64,000 nt of DNA from Amoeboaphelidium protococcarum (Eukaryota; Aphelidiomycota; Aphelidea), in assembly GCA_023515745.1 (NCBI GenBank), contig JALECJ010000056.1, forward strand, positions 372,001 through 436,000, written 5' to 3'. Positions within the stretch are counted from its first letter, which is position 1, and each line of letters opens with the position of its first letter. Both the position numbers and the translations under genes were made by a program. The notes beneath the pieces were generated by a model. That model was not told the DNA's origin. It searched no databases and saw nothing but the letters and a program-made list of their open reading frames with translations. Positions 45,795 through 59,143 of this stretch are shown one piece after another.

Positions 45795-46161
45795 GTAAGC
45801 TTTAAAGCAATTTAGATGGTTCTTTGAATATAATTTTTTCTCTCCACTCTGTCTTGATTTTTACCTTTTACCAAGACGTATGCTTATAATCAGGTCGCGA
45901 TTTAACAATAACGCGCTCTTATAAGCTTTTTTATTTCATCATTTAAAGGAAGGATATTTTTCTAAGCAGATGATAATAATTATAGATTGCCTAGTTGATA
46001 GTGATACAATCATAGGTTTTGATTTAAAGTCGCCGCTGATTGGAGGATGAATTACTATTTCAGGCTCGGCAGTTGATCGAGATCAATTTACATTTCTCTC
46101 TTATAAACAATAATACGACATTTAAATATAAAAAATAATCGTTTTAAAGTGTTAGAGAGTA
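45795..46161. other. Intergenic P0/Sec9
   Basis: 367 bp, AT-rich, no frame seen. Confidence 0.45.
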
Positions 46162-47091
46162 ATGCCTAGAAATTCGTATAATAACAGCGATTAGTAAATG
46201 GTGAAGAGTAGAGGATAGTCTCCGTCAAATGGATAGAATCGGCGCGAGCTTCTTGGAGGTGGTAGTGATTCTATGACCTCCCGCCCGTCGTCTAGCCGTA
46301 AATACAATGGTCAAGTCGCTGGCTCTGAAAGAAATGACCACTCGCAGTATGATAGCTCTCGCGGTAGAATGCAGTTTGATGATGATGAGGAAGAGTATGC
46401 TACTAGGCAGATTCTTGATGAAGGTAAATCCATCAGGCAGGAATCTGTGCAGACTACCCGCGACGCCCTGAATCGTCTATATGAGACTCAGGATGTCGCA
46501 AGTAATACAATGCAAACGCTGAATACTCAATCGCAGCTACTGCACAAGAGTAAACGCGACCTGGATTTGGCCAAGATTAATTAGGACGTGGCTGAGGAGT
46601 AGGTGAGTGAGTTGAAGCGTCTGAATAGATTCTTCCCATCTCTGAAGAATCCCTTCGCCAGTAAGAGCAAGTAGAAGAAGGTGCGCGAGGACAAGGTGAA
46701 GAGAGAGTATCAGGCTAAAGTTGGCGATGAAATTGAGACTCGCAAGATGGAGCGAGCTACTGAGATGCGCCTGCACAAAGGTTTGAAGTAGCAGCAACAA
46801 TAATAGTCCTAATCTTCAGGATCTCCTCAGAAAGTGTCTGACAAGTACAAATCTCAGCGCGATGCCAAGTAGTACTCTGCCCTCCTGGATGACGAAGACG
46901 TGGCCCAAGAGAAGGAGATTGAAGAAAATGTGGACAAGATGATGGATGTTCTCGGTCGACTCAAGGGAATGGGCATGGCTATGGGCCAGGAGACGCAATC
47001 CCAAAATGAAGTGATTGAGACCATTGGCCAGCGCGCTGATGACCTGAATGTCCGCATTGGAGTCTAGAACTCGCGTCTTAAGAAGATTTGA
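46162..47091 (+). CDS. SEC9: SNAP-25 family SNARE (Sec9/SNAP-29 type)
   Basis: Provides Qb and Qc helices to the exocytic SNARE complex. 309 aa, single exon. A disordered N-terminus precedes SNARE motif 1 (about residues 82-135: RQILDEGKSIRQESVQTTRD, DVASNTMQTLNTQSQLLHKS). A linker with PFASKSKQKKVRED and a run of Gln follows, then SNARE motif 2 (about residues 248-309: EKEIEENVDKMMDVLGRLKG, MGQETQSQNEVIETIGQRAD, NVRIGVQNSRLKKI). The zero-layer Gln can be assigned in both. There is no Cys cluster for palmitoylation, as in Sec9 and SNAP-29. Gln codons are often TAG. Confidence 0.9.
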
Positions 47092-47309
47092 TCTCAAAAT
47101 TTGTATGATTTATAATATTGTCTTTTTGTTGTTAGTTTATTGTTATATTGCAAAAGCTGTATATTCTTATTTAAAATCGGAGTTTATTTTGTGTCTAATT
47201 GAAGAATCTTAGTGTATTGAACGCGTAACGTTGGAAGCTCGTTACTTTCTCTACAGAAATTTCTTAATCGTTTTATTGACCCATTTAAAATCAAATCGTA
47301 TTACACCTA

Positions 47310-47975
<666 letters not shown>

Positions 47976-48745
47976 TTGCGGTACGATAATTAATAATCAT
48001 TTTTTATATTAATCGGTAACTGTTCTTAGTTTCCTTTACACTTATATACTGTACGTACTTTAAGTGTGTCATGGGCATACAATTAACTGTGTTGACGTGA
48101 GAACGCGTGACTGTGTTTCAGATATGGTAAAGTAATCATCAGTCCTCTTAACATGGGGCTTTGGCGCTGTTAAAACTATTGCACGACTCTCGTACTTGCT
48201 AAGCGTCATCTCTCTATGACAGAAAAAGGTATAATTTTGTCTCCAGTAACGCTAAGAGTAATCATTCACGCACCGACTCGACGCGGTCCTTTCTTACATT
48301 CAGGTAATGTTTCTCCCTGTTAGAGTTCAGCGTGATGATGAACGAACGAACGCTCGTCAGTCAGTCAGTCGTCACTTTGGTGTTTTGTTTCGCCAAAGTT
48401 TTCTGATTTCGTTGTTCTTCAGAGGCATTCGATAGATACAGATAGCGAAAGTAGTGAAGTGAAGTGAGAGGGGATTAATTTATCTACTGCTTCAATTCCC
48501 TAATATTGTATTGGAGATTTAGTGTTATATACTTAAAGCTCTATTTGTGTAAAGATATAAATTTAAGGGGATTACTTCTTTTGCTTATTATACAAGTTGG
48601 ATTGAGGTCAAGTAAAGGACGTCTCAATTTGTTCTCATCTCTTGGAGAGTTTTATTTTCATTAGAGTCTGAGAAAACATTATAATTAAATTCAACTTATC
48701 CTTTAAAGCAAGATTGACTGAGTAATATAAAGTGATTGTGGAATA
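47976..48745. other. Intergenic UBC13/Mo25 with short tandem repeats
   Basis: 770 bp. It contains ACGCGT at 48103-48108, a (GAAC)n stretch followed by (GTCA/CAGT)n at about 48341-48375, and a (GTGAA)n-like run near 48450. No supported coding frame. Confidence 0.5.
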
Positions 48746-49921
48746 ATGTCATTTCTGTTTAAGCCAAAGACCAAGTCACCTGCTGAGTTGGTCAAGCATA
48801 CCAAGGACTTGTTTATAAAGTTTGGAGCGGTGAGTAATGTTGGTTAGGTGGGTGGTCCTTCTGCTGCAACAACTTCCGCTACTAATATTGCTGGTAACGC
48901 TTCATTAGAGCCAGTGGATGCAAAGACTTAGGAAGAGTTGTCAAAGAATTTGGTGCTTATTAAGAACATTCTCACCGGTGGCTCTGGCTCCGGTTCTGGA
49001 AGTGGCAGCAATGCAGGCGGTGGTAGTGGAAGTGGTGGCGGTGGTGGTGGGAATGATAGTGATGAAGCAAACTTGGAGTAGATAAGTCAATTATCAATTG
49101 AGATTTACAATAGCGATCTGCTCTCACTGATGATATATCATATGCAGAGAATTGAGTTTGAGGCCAAGAAGGATGTTGCACAGATATTCATAAATCTACT
49201 GAGAAGATAGATTGGCACCCGCTCACCCACCGTGGAGTATCTATGCAATAAGAGTGATGTACTGACTACCCTATTCTGTTCCTATGAAGTGCCTGATATT
49301 GCCTTGCAATGTGGTCTTATACTCAGAGATTGTATCCGGTACGAAGCTTTATGTAAGTTGATATTCAGTATAGAGGATCCGGTGTAGAGTGGTAGTGGAG
49401 GTAGACCGTTGTTGTTTTGGAGAATGTTTGGTTACGTGGATTTGGGCACGTTCGATGTGGCCAGTGATGCTTTTGCCACCTTCAAAGAGCTCCTAGTGCG
49501 TCACCGGGCTGTGGTGAGTGAGTTCTTGGACAAGAATTATGACGAGTTCTTTGAGAGGTACCTCGGACTGCTCACTTCAAATAACTACGTGACCAAGAGA
49601 TAGAGTCTGAAGTTGTTGGGTGAACTCTTGCTGGACAGAAGCAATTTTAATGTAATGACTCGTTACATCTCGTCCGTGGATAATCTCAAGCTCATGATGA
49701 ACTTGCTGAGGGACAGGTCGAAGAATATTCAGTTTGAAGCATTCCATGTGTTCAAGGTGTTTGCTGCAAATCCTAATAAGACGGCGCCTGTTAAGGATAT
49801 TCTGGTGAAGAATAAGGATAAGTTGGTCAAGTTTCTGAGTGAGTTCTGCACTGATAGAACGGAGGATGAACAATTTAACGATGAGAAGGCATTCTTGATC
49901 AAGCAGATTCAAGACTTGTGA
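48746..49921 (+). CDS. HYM1: Mo25/Hym1 (CAB39) scaffold protein
   Basis: Mo25 is a helical-repeat scaffold for germinal-centre and LKB1-type kinases; in fungi it is part of the RAM/MOR network for polarity and cell separation. 391 aa, single exon. [20 protein letters not shown] starts the fold, then an unusual Ser/Gly-rich insertion of about 50 residues, then the repeats ([97 protein letters not shown]). The end is short after [15 protein letters not shown] possible donor/acceptor pair near 48829-48848 is not needed, as the frame stays open. Confidence 0.93.
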
Positions 49922-50055
49922 GTATTATCATCCAGATATCTATGGTACTTATTGCTTGGTGAACGAGGATTTTGCCTGAAAATGATAATAATATATAAAG
50001 ATTTACGTGTATACTTTAATTTCTTGTTATGAAACGTGTATTATTACTACAAACA

Positions 50056-52467
50056 TCATTCTTAAAAATCAAACCAATCTGCAACCTGATAATCATCCTA
50101 CATGGAGTAGTGATGATCAAAAGACTTTGTGAACATTTACGGTGCAGCAGGCGCAATTGCTCGTGCTCTCAGCTTAAGCAAGTTGAGGAGTAATTCTCCA
50201 TTCGATTGCATCTCCAACTGCTGACGAATGTTGGTATCATTTGCACCCAATTAATTACTTTATGATGTATAATCTTGTCCCTACTACGGCAGAGGTTTCT
50301 ACTAAAACCAGCCCCAATTCCACCATGCTCTTGTCTGTAAATTAATAGATTGAGCGGCCTTGGAGCTATCAGAAATATTTCTAGTGTGACCACTACTTAG
50401 ATCACCTTTAATACTTTTAGTCAAGCCTCGATCAACGCTCCGTCTGCGGATGAGCTCCGACAACCACTCGGAAACAATCTCACCAAATCGTTCGCTAAAC
50501 TTCTTATTCAACATTGTGGCCAGTTTAGAGTCATAAATGTTCCATGCAGAGTAGAAATGGAGGTACGGATGTTCAAATTCAACATGTAATCTCCTCCGAG
50601 GCGTTTCTTCATTACTCACATCGCCGACACCACCACCATTATCAGCGCCATTAGTTCTAGCGGCATTTTATCCTGCGATAGAAGAGTAGGAATTCACATA
50701 ATTCATCATCGACTTTGTCCATGCAGGAGAAATCTTACGACCATTAAGCAAAAGTACCTCGGATACTCTGACTTCTAAATCGCGTACATGGGCACTTACA
50801 ATGAACGAGCAGTTACTATTTAACGACGGACGTAAAAGCCGCTAGAGCTTGTCAACTCCAATCTCACTTTTATCCCCATTCATGTCTGCGCCATTCGCGG
50901 TTGCTGTATGTTGACTATCACCTGGTATATCATTCAACTCAATCAGCTCTACCGCCGAACCAAATGATGTAAAGTCCTCCTCATCCCTTGGACCAGAGGA
51001 GTCTTAAACAGTATCATCAACTTCTTGATTACCATACAAAATATACTTCTACTTCACTATCATCGAATACAGTTAATCAATTAGATACTATCGATAAGTC
51101 TGACTGACTCTATCACTAATATCCTTTTTCATTTAATCAACTTAATCTTGAAGTGAAGAATCATCTAAAGATTATTAATCCGTTTAAGTAGATGGAGGTA
51201 CATCCTGAGTCATTGAAATGACACTTAAATTAAACTGGTCAGTCACGATGGGAGTAGGCACCTAGTTAGCACTACCTTAAAGTTATTCATCCTATAGAGA
51301 CTGGACAATATCATCCGTGGAGAGAGTACTGTAATCCGGAATGTGACAATAAATGTCAAAATCAACAAATCCCTAAGTGATCCAATTCAATGGCGGTTTA
51401 CTATTCCAATTGACCATGTCGACATTAAGACCAGTAACTCTGAGATGTTGTATCCATTCACTAGTATCTGCTATCTATTAATACTACTACTACTACTCTT
51501 GCTTCTAATACTAAATTCTATCAAGCGAAATCGCAGCACCATCATAGGTACACTTTAATGCTGATGCAGACATGAGATCAGGCACAAACCATTATAGTCG
51601 AAGTCCGCTATCTAAGCAATCGATGTAATCCAATTGAATGGAATATGGTCGAAAATTTTGCACATCCAGAATATCTAAATGAAGATTGGACATCTTGAAC
51701 GAGTCTAGACACGTCTTACTATGACTTCCCATAAGTTACTAGCTTTTATTAACCAGGTCTTGCATCAGATCTTCTTCAATCGAGAGTGCCGCTATCGCAG
51801 GATCAGGTGGAGGATATACAACATGCCTCTTGTTAACCGTTCCATTAACGCCGTCCACATCTAGAGTCTTTATCAATCCCTTACCATCTATCCATCTGAC
51901 AAAATCCAGAGAGAAATCGATACGATCGATAGTAACATCGAAAAAGGCCACATTCAAAGCATCCCTGTTATCGTCGTCAGAAGAGTGTTAATAGATGGTA
52001 CTTTTATCGCGTATGATATGCACATTATGAAGCGTCAAAACTCTCTCACCTTCACCATCTTATGAATTAGAAGACGTATCGCTAGCAGTAGTTGCAGTGG
52101 ATGTAGTGATATCTCCAATGTTGACATTGATGGAGCTATTATTCTTCAAGAAACTGAATAGAGACTATTTCTAAACTCTGGTATTATCCAGCTACTTGTT
52201 CAATTCAGATATCAGCAAGCTCTTGGCTCCAGTGAGTTCTGTGGCTTATAGAAGGAGAGACACTGCAGTTGTAGTCTTGAACACAAAGAACGCGCCACCA
52301 GATAGAGTAATCCAAGACAGCACCGCAAGTACATCATCAAAAGACACACGCCTATTATATCGTATGAAATACTTGCCAAATCCTCTAGCTTATTATAATT
52401 ACTAAGCAGGAGATGTGGACTAGGAGCGATAAGCCAGAAATCTTCTTTACTACTACTAGAAGTGCAT
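50056..52467 (-). CDS. Mdm31/Mdm32 family mitochondrial inner-membrane protein
   Basis: Mdm31 and Mdm32 are fungal inner-membrane proteins needed for mitochondrial shape, inheritance and lipid balance. 803 aa, single exon. A basic presequence-like start (QQRRFLAYRSQSTSP), a membrane segment near residues 55-85 (VLAVLSWITLSGGAFFVF) and the family core are visible. The core includes FFDVTIDRIDFSLDFVRWID, GKGLIKTLDVDGVNGTVNKR, NLHLDILDVQNFRPYSIQLD and LISASALKC-like sequence. The C-terminal module has SFIVSAHVRDLEVRVSEVLL and YSAWNIYDSKLATMLNKKFS. Gln-rich linkers are built from TAG/TAA. Which of the two paralogues it is cannot be told. Confidence 0.85.
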
Positions 52468-52912
52468 ACTCTGAGGTAGATTCTATCGAGATAGTCACCG
52501 AATCCTAGTATTATTTACGCCTGTAGAGACAGCCCTACTCCACAATAGAGACCCCTTTAATATTTTCTGTAACTGAAATGTATAATTCATGTAATTTAAA
52601 ATTCTATAGTGCAAGATTGTTTTAATATAATTAACCACGTATCAAGATATTGCTGTTCGTCAAATGTAAAAATCAACCAAAATGAGAAAAAGAGAATTTT
52701 TACGAGAAGAGAGAAACGAGTGACAGGTCGGACGAACGTTAAGAAAACTCATTCTACTCTGATTATATATTCACTCAATGATGACTCTACTGCAACGCGA
52801 CTTAATATCTATCACAAAACTTAACTGTAATCACGAGTTCAATGCTAGACTTGGCGATATTTCCCTGGATAATCAAAGGAGTCAGGATCTATTACATGAC
52901 AATTCACCTAAA
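52468..52912. other. Intergenic UPF2/Mdm31
   Basis: 445 bp between two minus-strand genes. No frame or RNA gene recognised. Confidence 0.45.
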
Positions 52913-55900
52913 TCAACGCTTGGCACTCAGAGAACCGATTAGATTGTCAATACTTTTACTAACACCTTCTCTAGCTGCAACAGGAGGAGATGATCTCTAT
53001 GCCGTCTTCTATTTGCTTTTATGCTACTGAGATGATGATTTACTGCCACCAATGGATAAAGACTCCAACCCATCCAACTCTTCGTATGAGCTAGGAGATC
53101 GCAGAGACCCACCACTTCCATATGCTGAACTGGATTGATACTGCTACTAGTTCATACGCTGCTCCTGTCTTAACACCAAATCCTTCAATTTCTTCTTTTC
53201 TTCCATGGCCGCAGCTTATTAATTCTTTGTTCGCTAGACAATCTTGGTATCTGCAGGAATTTCAAGAGCCTTCAGTACTTGCTTATTAGATTTCTTGGTC
53301 ATCAGAGTGAATTGGATTTTAGCAGGGGCATTGGCACCATTCAACTGAGTCAAAGAATTGGATCTTGAGGTCATAAGAGGCACTGCCAACTCTTGAGACA
53401 TCACGCGTTCATTCTTTCTACTCTGGATAGATTCCACTAGAATATCATTAAATGCCGCAGAGAACTATTCTTATTCCTCTCTACTTTCAACAGATTGTGA
53501 TTCTATCATTTTACTGACTAGTGATTCTTCTTCCTCCTCATCGTCTTCTTCATTATCTAGATCATCATCGCTATCAACGTCGCTGGATTAATCTTGAATG
53601 GACTGATCATCCTACTTTACATCGGCGTCCTTATTGCTATCAAAATGATCATCTTCAGACTGATCTTAGTCAACAAGAGCTTCTTAAGAGTCTTCTGCGT
53701 TCGTGGGATCATCATTAATAGCATCAGCGGTATCAAAATCTTCATTTGATTTTACTTCACCCTAGTGTTATTGTTATGACAAAGAAGGTTAAGGCAAACT
53801 GATCGTCATTTCCTGATACTTCTACATAGCCTCTTCTACACTCTAAGAGCGACGGAATCCGGGCTTAATCTACTCAAAACAGTCCTCAACGGCAAACTTC
53901 AACTCTAAAGGGAACGTCTCTTAGTCCTTCAGCCAGATGTAATAGTCAACTTTGACCAAAAAGCGACTCATCACTGATTAAAATGCTTTAGTCCTGAGAA
54001 TGGCCGCAGATGCAGATAATAACGCACATACCATCCTGATTCTAAAATAATATTTGGGTCCATCAATCAAAGCATTTTCTCCCTGATCTTGCTCAATAGA
54101 CTGATAATAGAGTGACAAATCTGCCGATTAGTGTCCAAACTATAATAGAAGATCCATAGTATTTAGCAGCACATTCTTAGACACTAGCTTCTAATTGAAC
54201 AACTCGGCAAAGTAGCTAATGGTAGACAGTCTTCTCTAATTATATCTGAATTCGCTGAAATCTTCCAGCCCAATACGTATTTCCTCTAGAACATTATCAA
54301 CAACTTGTATAACTAACTATAACTTGTCATTATTACTCTTTAAGTGCAATAAAACTTATGCAAATAGACTCAACTGGTGCTCCTTTAGTAACCAAGGCTA
54401 AGAAAATATACTCAATACAATTTGCGGAATGTTGACATTGACCAGTTCTAAATCATCTGAATTCAACTAGCTCTCACCTTCAACTGACTGCGACTTATAA
54501 GAAGTTTACCATTGTGAGCAGTACAAGGGCGACTCTACAGTGCACCATGGAAGTTGATTGATACGATCACTAATAGACTAAACATCTTTCTTGAACTTTA
54601 AATCAACACACAATGTGCGCATGATATACCATTCGATCACAGTCATTGGTAGTTCCTAAATCTCCTCATCCGCAACCGCAGGTGGATTGACAGTGAGTAG
54701 TGCACTCTGTATCAACTAGATAACTCTCTGATCCAAAGCAGTCTATTTCACCTTCTTCTCAAATACATCAAGAAGCGGCTTGAATCGAGGCCCCATTTCT
54801 TCATCCACGTACACAAATCTGCCACAACATTCAAGTAAATGACAAAATACTTCAACATGCTGATCATGGAACACACTACCACTACTCTCAGGCTTCACCA
54901 ACCTGTGTGTACAGTAAAAGAAGAGATGTGGAGGAGCAACACGGAATTTAATCAACTCTCCAATGAATCTGATATTCTTCACCCTATGCTCCATATTCAC
55001 TACATATTACTTTCTGTATCTCCGTTTAAACTCAGAAATTAGAGCCACGAGGACAGTTGCACCAAGAGACTGGACATAAGGATCGAGAGTTGCAATTAAA
55101 CGAGCATAGAACGGCAAAGAGTCCAGTCTAAATCTGGCAACGTCAAGCAATTTACTGATAAGCTTCTCTTTAGCCACGTCGCGACACTTTTACTGCGCAA
55201 TACAAAACTCCACCGCCAGATTATCGACATCTCCTTTGTTTACTAGTAAAGGTAGCTGCTACATAAGATTATCTATGGGATCAGCAGAACGTTGACAGAT
55301 AGCTTAAAGTCTAGCAGCCTGAACACTATTCTCAGTCTCATTCTCTTTATCATTAAAAATAATCTGCTCCACCTGCTCCAAAACATCTTCATCAGCCTGG
55401 TCCATCCAATCTCCATTCTCATCATCATATGCGTCATAATCCAGATCGCCTGAAGATTACTTCTGCTAGTGCTATTAAGCTTTTTGTTTCCTTTTGAGCC
55501 TGCGCTTGTTCTTCCTACTACTTTCAGCGGAATCCATTTCAGCAATTTGAAGACATGACGGAGGTAATAGATTGGACATGGGAGCCAATTCAGTATAAAA
55601 CTCTTTCTACTCTTCATCCAACCAATGAGACTTTGTGCCATCAAACTCATCACCTTTAGAGGACCCGTTAGCCGCAGCAATGGTAATTTTTGTATCTTCC
55701 ACCTGTTCATCTATCATGTCATCAAACAAGGGTAGTTCCAAGCTTAAAGCATTAGCAAGACTTGACGCAAAGCCAGCAAGTTTATCATAATCCACCTACA
55801 ACACTTCTAATCTGTCTTTTTATGACAATGACGCGTCTCCCCTTAGTATAGTGTTGTTATGAGCAGCCTACTTGACCTTGGCCAGCTATCTATGTAAAAA

Positions 55901-56731
55901 CTTGATCTTAAGGCACACTCTATCATAATACTACATTATTAACAACTTACAATACCTCTAAACTTCACCAGATATAAACTAATCTTTATTATCAGATCCA
56001 TCGCTCATACCTAGAAAGTCAGACGAGTAATACTTGGCAACAAACACGGCGATGTAAGCGTAATTGAATGATGACACATCTCTAGTAGCGAAAACATCGT
56101 GCATAAGACACGCCAATAGTACACCATTCTAATTAAATAAAGAACTGAGAGCATCAGACTACTTGCCATCTTATTTCTTCACCATCTTGAATGTCTTTAT
56201 TAAGGACATCTGCATCTCCGCATTCAACAATCCACACAAAATCATTTCACACAGACAGCGGATACTTGATCTTACTGAACTTTACCGCGCACTCTCAGCT
56301 TTAGTATCATCCTATGATTGAGAAGTCTTTTGCAAATCTATTGACGTAAAGAACTATTTAAGCAATTCTGACGCAATCTGCAGCACAGCATCCTCTTAAC
56401 CTTTAAGTGATAGCTCAGAATCCTACCGGGAGCGATGGTACAACTCTGTCAGCAATTCCATGACACCCACAGCATCAGCACTCGTTTTAGCTTTCAAGGC
56501 AGATTCAGTGATGGAACTCAATAATTCTGGCAAGTATTTATCATATTTTAGCTTCTATAGTTCTTGTAATAATCTCGACGCGTTATCTGCAGTAACACTT
56601 TTAAGCTTTGTGACCATGGCGGTATTCTTCTTCAGTGACGAATCCAGCCCAGTGGCAGGCCTCACCTCATCATTACCACGCTTAATGTTGACAGCTCTCA
56701 GCTACAACCTCTTCTCACCAAGACTTGTCAT
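52913..56731 (-). CDS. UPF2: Nonsense-mediated decay factor UPF2 (NMD2)
   Basis: UPF2 bridges UPF1 and UPF3 in nonsense-mediated mRNA decay. 1,272 aa, single exon, the usual family length. MIF4G domain 1: SLKKNTAMVTKLKSVTADN, LLTELYHRSRQDSE. Middle: SHWLDEEQKEFYTELAP, an acidic Asp-rich patch. MIF4G domain 3, which binds UPF3: NIRFIGELIKFRVAPPHLFF, VFCHLLECCGRFVYVDEEM. An acidic linker leads to the UPF1-binding C-terminus (AKIQFTLMTKKSNKQVLKAL) and a Ser/Gln-rich end. It is notable that the cell keeps UPF2 while TAA and TAG are sense codons, so decay would depend on TGA stops only. Start Met 56731 is the only Met after an upstream TGA. Confidence 0.93.
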
Positions 56732-56959
56732 TGCACATATATCCAGTTGTCTAGTTGTTATTAACAAAGACTGATAATAAAAATGTAAAGAAGTAAAGAA
56801 CAGATGGTCGTTCAGAAAAGATCAAGAGAATGATCAGCGTCGATTTCTTCACGAGTTATAGCTCATCACTAAAGGTCAAATTTGACCATTAAAATATTCA
56901 TAGTTGTGAAAATGCAATAATAATTTACTTCAATAGTACACCGGTGATCAAGCGTAAAT

Positions 56960-58874
56960 TCAAATCTTCTTCTGGTGGCTCTTCTGCGCCCTCCCTGATG
57001 GATCTTCAGCACAGCCCCAATCCTTACGCGGAATCCATTTGACCACGGTTTTGAGGACATCCAACTTGCCAGCTTTCACCATATCTTCAGACACAGAACC
57101 GCTTGGTTAACAGAACAAATCTTCAAATACCTGGCGATAATAGAAAGCTTCCCTGGTTGTTGGAGTATTGTACGGGAACAATTGAGCGCGGTCTTGCCAC
57201 TGCTACTCGCTGACAGATTGTCCAATATTGTCACGTAGAGTGTCGATCCAACTGTATCCAACACCGTCGCTGAATTGCTCCTTCTATCTCCACAAGATAT
57301 CTTTGGGAAGATATGGAGTGACATTGCCATTGCCATCATCCTCTTCAACATCGAAAGCCTATCTCAGAATCTCCTTCTCAATATGCTTCGGAGTCAATCG
57401 CGGATGCTTAAACTCTGCTGGAATCTCAGCCATCACAAACTGAAGAAAGTCCTTGTTCGTCAAGAATGGCACCCTCGCCTCGAGACCCCACGCCATCGTA
57501 CTCTTATTAGCGCGGAGACAATCGCTAGTGTGCAGCAACTTGACTCTGGCCACAGTCTCCTGATGTAGAGACTGGGCATCCGGTGCGTCATGAAAGTACA
57601 AGTAACCACCAAACATCTCATCTGCTCCCTCTCCAGACAGCACCATCTTCACACCCATAGCCTTGATCTTTCTGCTCAATAAGTACATCGGTGTGGACGC
57701 TCTAATTGTTGTAACGTCATAAGTTTCCAAGTGGTAAATGACGTCGCGAATAGCATCCAGACCTTCATCTATGGTGAAGTTGAACTCGAAATGACGCGTC
57801 TTTATATGCTTTGCCACTTGTCTAGCTGCCAGCAAATCAGGTGAATCCTTCAATCCGATAGAGAACGAGTGCAGCTTATTTCCCCAAGACATTCGCTCGC
57901 TGATAACCGGAGATTTCGCATGTGATAGTCTATTGTTCAGTCTGGCAGCGATGGAAGCAATTAGGGAACTATCCAATCCACCGCTTAATAGAACACCATA
58001 TGGAACTTCTGCCATCATGTGCATCTCCACACTTCTCTCTAACGTCTCTTTCAACTTGGATAACAATGTAGGTGGAAACTTGACAACGCTAACATCAGCA
58101 GAGAGACAATCAGCAGGCGCAACTGGAGGCTAAAAGTCCACATTGAACCAATCTGGGTTGAACCAACGAGTTACCTGAGCATTCTAAGAGTCATAGACAC
58201 AACCAGGTTCAAAGGCAAAGATTGAGGAGTCAGTTTATGAAGAAGAGTCAACACCAGAATAAGCAGTATCTTCATAAATCGTCTTCATCTCGCTGGAGAA
58301 CCACACGGATCCATCAACCTAACTTCTGCCTTGATACAGAGGGATTACACCGATAGCATCACGCGCAGCAATGTATCTATCCTCACGTTTATCGTAGAGA
58401 ACGAAAGCGAACATACCGTCCAACATGGGCAGCATATCCAATCCAAAATCCTCCCACAGATACATGATAACCTCACAATCGCTTCCAGTGATAAATTGGG
58501 GCTCAGGTCGGCCCTCTTTCAGACGTTTAGCAATAAGCATATCCTGCAGCGCGATGTGATTATAGATTTCTCCATTAACACACAGCACAACGTATCCATC
58601 ATCACTGACCAGAGGTTGAGCTCCACTAACGACACCGACAATGGCCAATCTTTCGTGACAGATAATATGATGCGACTTTCCATCAACGCTGCTCAACTAG
58701 TTCACACCGCTCCAATCTGGTCCTCTATGACGAATTCTACACACTTTTTCGTTATGTTATTATGATCACCCGGTGTTCTAGATCCTTGAAATACCGCTTG
58801 GATAACTGAACAGCTTTCTGTCTTAACTGCGCAGGATCGTCCTTATACCCAAATACTGCAAATATTCCACACAT
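56960..58874 (-). CDS. ASN1: Asparagine synthetase (glutamine-hydrolysing)
   Basis: Makes asparagine from aspartate, glutamine and ATP in the cytosol. 618 aa in two exons; the intron at 58737-58794 (GTATTT...GTGTAG) is needed to give [14 protein letters not shown]. The N-terminal glutaminase begins [13 protein letters not shown] with Cys2 as nucleophile, then [16 protein letters not shown] and [16 protein letters not shown]. The synthetase half has the PP-loop [20 protein letters not shown], then [39 protein letters not shown]. The C-terminus is [20 protein letters not shown]. Slightly longer than yeast Asn1 owing to an insertion around [19 protein letters not shown]. Confidence 0.96.
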
Positions 58875-59143
58875 GAATTACTATGATTTCTTTTTACTGA
58901 AAGCTCTATAAAATTACGCGCTTTTCTATTGAGAGATAAGGTAGTAGTAGACCTGAACGCGTGTGAAATTTCAGTTTAAACTCAGCGATCGATCTGCAGC
59001 GAAATTTATCACACAAGTCTTACAGAATTGTAGTAACCTGTTATACATTTCATGTCTTACGCAACAATTAAAGATTAAATTAACAGTTGTATTATTAATT
59101 GAAAAATTCTATTGTCTATACAGTACATTCGTATACTCTTTTA

